Position numbers and translations under genes: made by a program. Source: Chitinophagales bacterium (GTDB lineage: Bacteria; Bacteroidota; Bacteroidia; Chitinophagales; S012-47). Taken from it: a DNA stretch of 34,985 bases. The notes beneath the pieces were generated by a model. It searched no databases and was not told the DNA's origin. It saw nothing but the letters and a program-made list of their open reading frames with translations. The stretch covers positions 1 to 34,985 of the forward strand of contig WFPF01000043.1 in assembly GCA_015487695.1 (NCBI GenBank), read 5' to 3'. Each line of letters starts with the position of its first letter. Positions within the stretch are counted from its first letter, which is position 1. Of this stretch, positions 8,816-14,939 are shown piece by piece.

Positions 8816-8843
8816 CAAAGATCACAGATTTCCATTCATACAA
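8816..8843 (-). promoter_or_regulatory. Candidate ftsY promoter
   Basis: On the minus strand: TTG (8843-8841), 17-base spacer, GATCTTTG (8823-8816), one base off TAnnTTTG. The expected start site is about 17 bases before the ftsY ATG. The TTG lies in the T-tract of the preceding terminator. Confidence 0.55.
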
Positions 8844-8870
8844 AAAAAGCTTCCCTTTTGAGAAGCTTTT
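8842..8870 (-). terminator. Intrinsic terminator of rpmB-rpmG-DUF4295
   Basis: On the minus strand, a nine-base stem AAAAGCTTC / GAAGCTTTT with an eight-base loop runs directly into a T-tract (TTTTTTTG). It sits 30 bases after the DUF4295 stop and ends where the ftsY promoter begins. Confidence 0.75.
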
Positions 8871-8899
8871 CTTTTTAATCCATTATTTGAACTTCCCGA

Positions 8900-9067
8900 T
8901 TACTGGGCTTTCAGTTCTTCTTTTACTTTGTCTTTGTGCACCATTTTCTCCTTGTAGGAGTACGATCCGGTTTCGGGATTTTTTACGGCCACGATGATTT
9001 TCACCATGTCTTTCCCGCCTGAAAATTTACCCCGGTCTGTACGTGCGTTCTTACTGACTTTAGCCAT
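8900..9067 (-). CDS. DUF4295 family small protein (absent from the ORF track)
   Basis: A 55-residue basic protein read by hand from the minus strand, beginning MAKVSKNARTDRGKFSGGKD and ending EELKAQ. Its sequence and position (directly after rpmG, before ftsY) match DUF4295, a small family found in Bacteroidota that is always near rpmB-rpmG. The size, the charge and the neighbourhood suggest a ribosome-associated protein, but I know of no proven function. It starts two bases after the rpmG stop, so it is certainly cotranscribed. Confidence 0.9.
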   Translation of the reverse strand: MAKVSKNARTDRGKFSGGKDMVKIIVAVKNPETGSYSYKEKMVHKDKVKEELKAQ

Positions 9068-9069
9068 GA

Positions 9070-9258
9070 TTACTTGATTTCTTTATGAATGGTATGCTTT
9101 CTTAAAATCGGATTGTACTTTTTCAGTTCCAAGCGGTCGGGCGTGTTGCGCCTGTTCTTGGTGCTGATGTAGCGTGATGTGCCGGGTATGCCGGTTGCCT
9201 TGTGCTCTGTACATTCCAGAATTACCTGAATTCTTGCGCCTTTTGCTTTCTTAGCCAT
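9070..9258 (-). CDS. rpmG: 50S ribosomal protein L33
   Basis: A 62-residue, strongly basic protein with the L33 pattern ILECTEHK, then [24 protein letters not shown] and HTIHKEIK at the end. Only one cysteine is present, so this is the zinc-free (C-minus) form of L33. It sits between rpmB (eight bases upstream) and the DUF4295 gene (two bases downstream). Confidence 0.96.
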   Translation of the reverse strand: MAKKAKGARIQVILECTEHKATGIPGTSRYISTKNRRNTPDRLELKKYNPILRKHTIHKEIK

Positions 9259-9266
9259 TGCTCCGT

Positions 9267-9515
9267 TTATTTTGCGAGTTTGATTTCTTTACCTTTTTTC
9301 TTCATTTTTCTCAGGTAGGCCGCCAATCCCATTTTAGAGATGGTGCGAATGGCTTCCGTAGAAACCTTCAACCTGTACCATTTGTCCTCTTCTTCGTGGT
9401 AGAATCGCTTGCTCTGCAGATTCGGATAAAACTTTCTCTTCGTCTTATGATGCGAGTGCGACACATGATTGCCGGACAATGGTTTCTTACCGGTCAGTTC
9501 ACAAATTCTTGCCAT
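9267..9515 (-). CDS. rpmB: 50S ribosomal protein L28
   Basis: An 82-residue basic protein beginning [34 protein letters not shown], the L28 signature region (quoted in part as [15 protein letters not shown]), followed by [16 protein letters not shown]. It is the first gene of rpmB-rpmG-DUF4295, with a promoter just upstream. The zinc cysteines of some L28 proteins are not present as pairs. Confidence 0.96.
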   Translation of the reverse strand: MARICELTGKKPLSGNHVSHSHHKTKRKFYPNLQSKRFYHEEEDKWYRLKVSTEAIRTISKMGLAAYLRKMKKKGKEIKLAK

Positions 9516-10127
9516 GATTTTTTGGTTTTTTCGAAACGAAGTGCAAATATCCGGTTTTCCTCAATATTTTCAAAGTATTCATGGCGAATTTATCATCCCG
9601 AAAGATGCTTTTTTACTTCGCGTTCCGAAGAAATGCCGTCCGGCCCAAAGCATTCTCCTTTTTCAGGTCCCACGGCCTGTCAGCAGAGCGGCTTTTCGAT
9701 ATCTGTCTTTTGAAAATATTTTATTCACAAGCCGTATGTTTATTGTCAGCGATAAGCAGGCAATGAGTCTGGCGTAGATGCGGATCCGAAAATGCCTCCC
9801 GCCTGAGGTGCCCGCCCAATGCAGGAGAACGCGATTGGGCAAGTTGCAAAAGAATGAAAAACAAAGCAACGGGTCCCGGGCCTCCTGATTATTTACTGAG
9901 GGGAACCTTCTGAAAAGAAAATTTCTCCGAATTTTCCGGATCTGAATTGTACAATCCTTGGTAATTTCACAGTTAAAAGGTGAGTGCCGGGAGTGTCGCT
10001 GCAAACGATGAGTAAGGTATATGTGCACTTCCTTTTGGCTTTCCCCATTCACACCAAAATCAGGATCACTTCAAAAGTAGATCAGAGGACGTTCTTTTTT
10101 TGAGTGAATGAAGAAAAAAACGGGTAT
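9516..10127. other. Long intergenic region between rpmB and the electron-transfer operon
   Basis: About 610 bases without a convincing gene. It holds the rpmB promoter at its left end. A 7-base inverted repeat GCCCAAT/ATTGGGC (9814-9840, 13-base loop) has no T-tract. The 129-codon minus-strand frame at 9663-10052 has no recognisable protein features. For the rightward operon the best -7 candidate I find is TATATGTG (10018-10025, one mismatch), but without a matching -33 TTG. The promoter of the operon therefore remains unassigned, and an activator-dependent promoter is possible. Confidence 0.5.
9544..9573 (-). promoter_or_regulatory. Candidate rpmB promoter
   Basis: On the minus strand: TTG (9573-9571), exactly 19 bases, GATATTTG (9551-9544), seven of eight matches to TAnnTTTG. 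The predicted start is about 20 bases before the rpmB ATG. Confidence 0.6.
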
Positions 10128-10958
10128 ATGGGAAAAGTAACGCATGCTATTTATATCGGAGTGATGACACTGATTGTGCTGGTCGTAACTGCGTGGCTGG
10201 CCTACACAGGATACAGCTACTACGAACTCCCCCTCGAAGAGCGCTTTTACCATCCGCAGTACCACTGGTTCAGGCCGGCCGGGCCGCTTGGACACGGGCT
10301 GGGCATCATTGGCACCTTTCTTATTCTTTTCGGTGTCGTCTTTTATATCGCCCGCAAGCGCTACGGATTTATGGAGCGCTACCTCCGCCTGAAACATGTG
10401 CTCGAGTTCCACATCTTCCTCTGCGTGCTCGGGCCCATTCTTGTCCTGTTTCATACCACCTTCAAATTTGGCGGCATGGTCTCGATTGCTTTCTGGAGCA
10501 TGGTTGCCGTGGTTTTGAGCGGGGTCGTTGGCCGTTTTATTTACATTCAGATTCCGCGTACGATTGAAGGACGGGCACTCAGCCTGGCAGAAGTCAACAA
10601 AGCCAAAGAAGAAATAGCACGTGAGCTTCGTCAGATGGAAGGCCTGGAAAGCTCCACGCTTGACCTCATTCTGAATGATGACGGACGGCAGCGCGGCTAT
10701 TTCGCCAGAAAACTTCAGCTCTCCAGAGTCAGGCGTGAGTTGAGACACAAACACATTGACCGGAGCAGGCGCAGGGCCATCATCGAGTTGGTCAAACAGG
10801 AAATGTCGCTGGCTGGAAAGGTAAGCCGCCTGCGACAAATGCAAAATCTTTTTAAATACTGGCACGTGGTGCATTTGCCTTTTGCCATTATCATGTTGGT
10901 CATTGTGGTGATCCATGTGGTGATCACCGTGATGCTGGGCTATAGATGGATCTTCTGA
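10128..10958 (+). CDS. Five-helix membrane protein with two heme-b ligand pairs (ferric-reductase-like topology)
   Basis: Probably an inner-membrane b-type cytochrome. Five hydrophobic segments are visible: about residues 5-28, 58-75, 94-111, 117-140 and 250-273 from ATG 10128. Segment 3 carries His95 and His109 (EFHIF...LFHTTF) and segment 5 carries His249 and His263 (VVHLPF...VIHVV). Both pairs are H-x13-H, the arrangement that holds two stacked hemes in ferric reductase/NADPH oxidase-type proteins. A basic, helical loop of about 95 residues joins helices 4 and 5. The frame can also start at GTG 10104, adding eight residues. Its TGA overlaps the ATG of the flavo-Fe-S gene, so they are translationally coupled. 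No named family was recognised with certainty. Confidence 0.75.
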   Translation: MGKVTHAIYIGVMTLIVLVVTAWLAYTGYSYYELPLEERFYHPQYHWFRPAGPLGHGLGIIGTFLILFGVVFYIARKRYGFMERYLRLKHVLEFHIFLCVLGPILVLFHTTFKFGGMVSIAFWSMVAVVLSGVVGRFIYIQIPRTIEGRALSLAEVNKAKEEIARELRQMEGLESSTLDLILNDDGRQRGYFARKLQLSRVRRELRHKHIDRSRRRAIIELVKQEMSLAGKVSRLRQMQNLFKYWHVVHLPFAIIMLVIVVIHVVITVMLGYRWIF

Positions 10959-12301
10959 TGAATATACTGACACAGGAAATAGTGATTTACGGAGTGCTTG
11001 GCCTCTTTTGCCTGGCCATCATCTGGATTTATGTACGCAAAGGTCAAAAAGCTTCGGCCCGTGTGCGCGAGAAGGTGGACATCGCGAAAAGGGAAGGGCG
11101 TTTTGAGCCCCTTTCCCTGCATCCCTACATCGACCTCGACACCTGCATCGGCAGCGGGGCCTGCGTAAAAGCCTGCCCGGAAAAAGATATCATCGGTATT
11201 ATCGACAACAAAGCCACAGTGATCAATGCCAGCAGTTGCATCGGACATGGTGCCTGTTTTCATGCCTGCCCGGTCGAAGCCATCTCACTGCGGATCGGCA
11301 CGGAGAAACGGGGGGTCGAGCTGCCGCATGTGAAGCCGAACTACGAAACCAACGTCAGGGGTATTTACATTGCCGGAGAACTGGGCGGTATGGGCCTGAT
11401 CAAAAACAGCGTGGAGCAGGGAAAACAAGCTGTGGAGAATATTGCGAAGAGCGGGAAAGAGCCCAAAGAAGGTGTGCTTGACCTTATCATTGTCGGGGCA
11501 GGGCCGGCCGGCATATCGGCTTCGCTGATGGCCAAAAAACTGAGGTTGAGTTTTAAAATATTCGAACAGGACAGCCTCGGAGGAGCCGTCTACACCTTTC
11601 CGCGTTCCAAAATTGTCATGACCAAGCCCATGGACCTGCCGCTGTATGGAAAGGTCAAACTTTATGAAAGTTCGAAAGACGAGTTGCTCAATCTCTGGAA
11701 CGAGGTGCTGAGTAAAAATAAAATAGAGATACAGGAGCGCAGCAAAGTGGAGAAGATCACTTTTGCAGACAACGAGGTTTTTAAGGTCATTCTCGCCAAC
11801 GGTGAGGAATACCTGGCCAATCATGTGCTTGTCGCCATCGGACGAAGGGGCTCGCCCCGAAAACTGAATATCCCGGGTGAAAATCTGCCCAAGGTCGCCT
11901 ATCGCCTGATCGAACCCGAACGCATCAGCGGGAAAAAGATCATTGTAGTGGGTGGTGGCGACTCGGCCGTAGAGTCTGCCATGCTCCTGATGGATCAGAA
12001 TGAGGTCACACTCTCCTATCGGAAAGCGCAGTTTGCACGCATCAAAGCCCGTAACCGCGAGAAAATAGAAGAGGCCATGCAAGAGGAAAAATTAAAAGTT
12101 ATTTTCAACTCCAATCTCGTTCGCATCAGGGAGGATGAGGTGGAACTGAAAATAAAGAACGGGGATCAAGAAGAGCTTGTAACCCTTGAAAATGACCTTG
12201 TCTATATTTTTGCAGGAGGAGAATTGCCCATAAAATTTCTGCAGAATGCAGGCATTGAGATCACAAAGAAATTCGGAACCATTGTCAAAAAGCACAAATA
12301 G
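10958..12301 (+). CDS. Membrane-anchored ferredoxin-like/FAD-NAD(P) oxidoreductase
   Basis: Predicted electron-input subunit. From ATG 10958 (447 residues) there is one N-terminal transmembrane helix (about 7-26), a ferredoxin-like region, then a flavoprotein of the thioredoxin reductase/YpdA type. That flavoprotein has FAD-binding GAGPAG (180-185), GGAVYTFPR (208-216), and a second nucleotide-binding VVGGGDSAVES (331-340). The Fe-S motifs are C63-x2-S66-x2-C69-x3-C73-P and C94-x2-H97-x2-C100-x3-C104-P: the second cysteine of each is replaced. The segment NVRGIYIAGELGGMGLI (132-148), normally at the end of such flavoproteins, precedes the Rossmann fold here. No redox CxxC is present. Start 10958 is preferred over 10946 because it forms a TGATG junction with the b-type cytochrome gene. 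Confidence 0.8.
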   Translation: MNILTQEIVIYGVLGLFCLAIIWIYVRKGQKASARVREKVDIAKREGRFEPLSLHPYIDLDTCIGSGACVKACPEKDIIGIIDNKATVINASSCIGHGACFHACPVEAISLRIGTEKRGVELPHVKPNYETNVRGIYIAGELGGMGLIKNSVEQGKQAVENIAKSGKEPKEGVLDLIIVGAGPAGISASLMAKKLRLSFKIFEQDSLGGAVYTFPRSKIVMTKPMDLPLYGKVKLYESSKDELLNLWNEVLSKNKIEIQERSKVEKITFADNEVFKVILANGEEYLANHVLVAIGRRGSPRKLNIPGENLPKVAYRLIEPERISGKKIIVVGGGDSAVESAMLLMDQNEVTLSYRKAQFARIKARNREKIEEAMQEEKLKVIFNSNLVRIREDEVELKIKNGDQEELVTLENDLVYIFAGGELPIKFLQNAGIEITKKFGTIVKKHK

Positions 12302-12308
12302 AGCGCCA

Positions 12309-13913
12309 TTGAAAACGCTGAAAGAAATCATCTTTTGTATTGCCCTGCTTGCCATGGGGACGCTTCAGGCCCAGATATCGCCCGGAAGCCTGAGTACGGC
12401 CCATGCCGACCTGGAAGGCGTATCGAATTGCACAAAGTGCCACGAACTGGGAAACCAGGTACCCGATTACAAGTGCCTCGATTGCCATAAGGAGATAGCC
12501 GCCCTGAACGAGCAGAACCGGGGCTATCACGTCTCAAAAGAAGTGAAATCGAAACGCTGCACAGACTGCCACAACGAGCACCATGGCCGCAAATTTCAGC
12601 TTATTCGTTTCGATACGGTCCGCTTCGACCATAAGCTCACGGGCTATACCCTTGAAGGCAAGCACGAGCGCATTGACTGCCGTGATTGCCACAAGCCCGA
12701 TTACATTGATGATCCCGACATACGCGAAAGAAGCAAAAGCTATCTCGGCCTGGATGCCGAGTGCCTGACCTGTCATGAGGATTACCATCAGGGTGAACTC
12801 TCAGAGGACTGCAGCTCGTGCCACAGCAATTTTGAAGATTTCAGGCCCGCTGACGGATTTGATCACAACGATGCAGACTTCAAACTGCGGGGGGCCCACA
12901 AAAAGCTGGACTGCGAAAAATGCCATAAAAAAAGCACACGCAACGGGAATGAATACCAGGAATTTACGGGTATAAAATTTGAGCGCTGTATCGATTGTCA
13001 CGAAGATGAGCACAACGGACGTTTCGGAAAGGACTGCAGCAAGTGCCACACCGAAAGCAGTTTCCTGGAGCTGAAGTCCATGAACCGCTTCAACCATGAC
13101 AAGACCCGTTTTCCGTTGCGCGGCCAGCACGTGGGCGTAGACTGCAAAGCCTGTCATAAGGGTAAGTTTACCGCGGCTATTCGCCACAACGAGTGCAAAG
13201 ATTGCCATGACGACTATCACGAGGGTGAATTCAACGAGGAAGCCTCCTCACCCGACTGCAAAGATTGCCACACGCTGGACAAGCCTTTCGGGTTCACAAG
13301 TTTTGGAATTGAAGAACACAATGAAGGTCATTTCAAACTCGAAGGGGCCCATCTGGCCACCCCCTGTTTTGCCTGCCACCTGAAAGACGACAGGTGGACA
13401 TTCAGAGACATCGGGGAGGAATGCAAAGCATGCCATGAGGATGTGCACGAAGGAAAAATAAGTGAGAAATACTACCCCGAAGGCAATTGTGCTTCCTGTC
13501 ACAATCCAGGCCGCTGGAACGATGTGAAATTTGACCACGACAAGACCGGCTGGCCGCTGAAAGGAGAGCATGACGGGCTTTCCTGCCGAAAATGCCACTT
13601 TGAAAGCAGCGCAGACGGGGAAACGGAAATACAAAAATTCTCATTACTTTCGAAAGAATGCAGTCAGTGCCACAATAATAAGCACGGAAATCAATTTGAA
13701 GAAGGAGGAAAAACCGACTGCCTGAAATGCCACAGTGAATCCGGTGACTGGAAAGCCGACTTGTTTGATCACAGTGCTACACGCTTTCCGCTGGAGGGCA
13801 AACATGCCGAAGTAGCGTGTGATGCCTGCCACAAGGCCAAAAAAGACGAGAACGGAGTGGAAATAATTGAGTATAAAATAAAGCGATTTGAATGTATAGA
13901 TTGTCATCGTTAA
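12309..13913 (+). CDS. Exported 20-heme c-type cytochrome
   Basis: Twenty CxxCH heme-binding motifs in about 510 mature residues, with no CxxCK or wider heme sites. From the second motif on, a three-heme repeat recurs about six times: CxxCHxDxHxGxF, a short spacer, CxxCH, then FDHxxTxFPLxGKHxxxxCxxCHK. Many of the extra histidines can serve as distal ligands. The likely start is TTG 12309, giving KTLKEIIFCIALLAMGTLQA, a clean signal peptide cut before QISPG. The earlier in-frame ATG at 12246 lies inside the upstream gene and would put 21 odd residues before the signal. The protein stops right after its last heme motif (CIDCHR). It is probably a periplasmic electron wire. Its gene overlaps the next cytochrome gene by 22 bases. 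Confidence 0.88.
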   Translation: MKTLKEIIFCIALLAMGTLQAQISPGSLSTAHADLEGVSNCTKCHELGNQVPDYKCLDCHKEIAALNEQNRGYHVSKEVKSKRCTDCHNEHHGRKFQLIRFDTVRFDHKLTGYTLEGKHERIDCRDCHKPDYIDDPDIRERSKSYLGLDAECLTCHEDYHQGELSEDCSSCHSNFEDFRPADGFDHNDADFKLRGAHKKLDCEKCHKKSTRNGNEYQEFTGIKFERCIDCHEDEHNGRFGKDCSKCHTESSFLELKSMNRFNHDKTRFPLRGQHVGVDCKACHKGKFTAAIRHNECKDCHDDYHEGEFNEEASSPDCKDCHTLDKPFGFTSFGIEEHNEGHFKLEGAHLATPCFACHLKDDRWTFRDIGEECKACHEDVHEGKISEKYYPEGNCASCHNPGRWNDVKFDHDKTGWPLKGEHDGLSCRKCHFESSADGETEIQKFSLLSKECSQCHNNKHGNQFEEGGKTDCLKCHSESGDWKADLFDHSATRFPLEGKHAEVACDACHKAKKDENGVEIIEYKIKRFECIDCHR

Positions 13914-14908
13914 TCTTCTTTCTGCTGCTGGCGGGAAATGCATGGGCGCAAAACCCCCACGGTCCTGACCTCAAGATCGACTGCAAAGCCTGCCACACTT
14001 CGGGCAGCTGGAAAATCGACCGCGAACAGCTCAGCTTTAACCACGACACCGTGGGATTTGAGTTGGAATACCGCCACAATGAAATAGATTGCCGCGAGTG
14101 CCATACGACCCTGGTTTTTAACGAAGTGGAGAGCAATTGTGTATCCTGTCACGATGATGTGCACAGCATGTCGGTGGGCGATGATTGCGCAAGATGCCAT
14201 ACTTCAAAAAACTGGCTGGTAGATAAGATACCCGAGATCCATGAAGAAAACGGCTTCCCGCTCGTAGGTGCCCATTTCTCTCTGGCCTGTGTCGATTGTC
14301 ATGATTCCGAAACCGGCTTGCGCTGGGAGCGCCTGGGGAATGATTGTTTCAATTGCCATGACGACACCTACTACAGTACCACGGCACCCAATCACGAAGC
14401 TTCCGGCTTTTCAACGGATTGTATCCAATGCCACGATCCCCTCTCCGAAAGCTGGACCGGAAGCGGTAATTTTCATTTCTTCTTTCCGCTTACCGATGGA
14501 CATGACATTGCAGACTGCACAGCCTGCCACAAAGGAAGCAGCTACTCCGACATTTCTCCGGAATGCATATCCTGCCATCAGAGCGATTACAACAATGCGC
14601 AGTCTGTGGATCATGCGGGTTTGAATTTCAGCACGGATTGCACCCAGTGCCATGGCATGGGACCGGGATGGAGCCCGGCCAACTTTGACGATCATGACGG
14701 AAACTTCTTCCCCATATACTCCGGAAAACATCAGGGAACATGGAACACTTGCACGGATTGCCACCTGAATGTCAACGATTACTCGGAATTCAGTTGCATC
14801 ATTTGCCACGACAACCAAAGCGAACTGGCCAACGACCACGATGAGGTAAGCGGTTATACGTACAGCAGTGATGCATGCTACTCGTGCCACCCAAAAGGAG
14901 ATGAGTAA
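13892..14908 (+). CDS. Exported 13-heme c-type cytochrome
   Basis: A signal peptide (LSSLIFFLLLAGNAWA, cut before QNPHG) is followed by 13 CxxCH motifs in about 320 residues. The first hemes continue the same three-heme repeat as the upstream 20-heme protein (SFNHDTVGFELEYRHNEIDCRECH, quoted in part as FNHDTVGFELEYRHNEIDC). The later ones diverge to NHEASGFSTDCIQCH-type modules that resemble cytochrome c7-like domains. No lipobox, type IX tail or catalytic domain is visible, so it is probably periplasmic or bound within the outer-membrane barrel. The start codon lies inside the preceding gene, which implies coupled translation and fixed stoichiometry. Confidence 0.88.
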   Translation: MYRLSSLIFFLLLAGNAWAQNPHGPDLKIDCKACHTSGSWKIDREQLSFNHDTVGFELEYRHNEIDCRECHTTLVFNEVESNCVSCHDDVHSMSVGDDCARCHTSKNWLVDKIPEIHEENGFPLVGAHFSLACVDCHDSETGLRWERLGNDCFNCHDDTYYSTTAPNHEASGFSTDCIQCHDPLSESWTGSGNFHFFFPLTDGHDIADCTACHKGSSYSDISPECISCHQSDYNNAQSVDHAGLNFSTDCTQCHGMGPGWSPANFDDHDGNFFPIYSGKHQGTWNTCTDCHLNVNDYSEFSCIICHDNQSELANDHDEVSGYTYSSDACYSCHPKGDE

Positions 14909-14939
14909 TTTATTAGCGGGCACTTGAAGATTGGAGTTT

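Noticed and set aside
9814-9840. GCCCAAT/ATTGGGC inverted repeat as a terminator or operator
   Set aside because: Only seven pairs with a 13-base loop and no T-tract on either side; too weak to call.
9663-10052. 129-codon minus-strand ORF in the long intergenic region
   Set aside because: Composition is rich in Arg, Phe and Cys without any domain, signal or helix pattern; no supporting promoter or neighbour. Probably chance.
10071-10973. 300-codon minus-strand ORF opposite the b-type cytochrome gene
   Set aside because: Exact shadow of a well-supported membrane protein gene; His/Asp-rich translation is the antisense of its hydrophobic helices.
10958-12301. Calling the flavoprotein a bacillithiol disulfide reductase (YpdA/Bdr) because bshC is nearby
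   Set aside because: The flavin domain resembles YpdA, but the membrane anchor, Fe-S region and coupling to a heme-b protein point to electron transfer; bshC is in another operon on the other strand.
12420-14890. Regularly spaced similar DNA segments that could suggest a CRISPR or tandem repeat array
   Set aside because: The periodicity comes from codons of CxxCH heme motifs; nucleotide repeats are not identical and lie within open frames.
12309-14908. Assignment of the cytochromes as MtrA/MtrC, OmcS or a catalytic nitrite/hydroxylamine reductase
   Set aside because: No CxxCK or other catalytic heme site, no lipobox, and a heme spacing pattern unlike those families; only the general class is supported.
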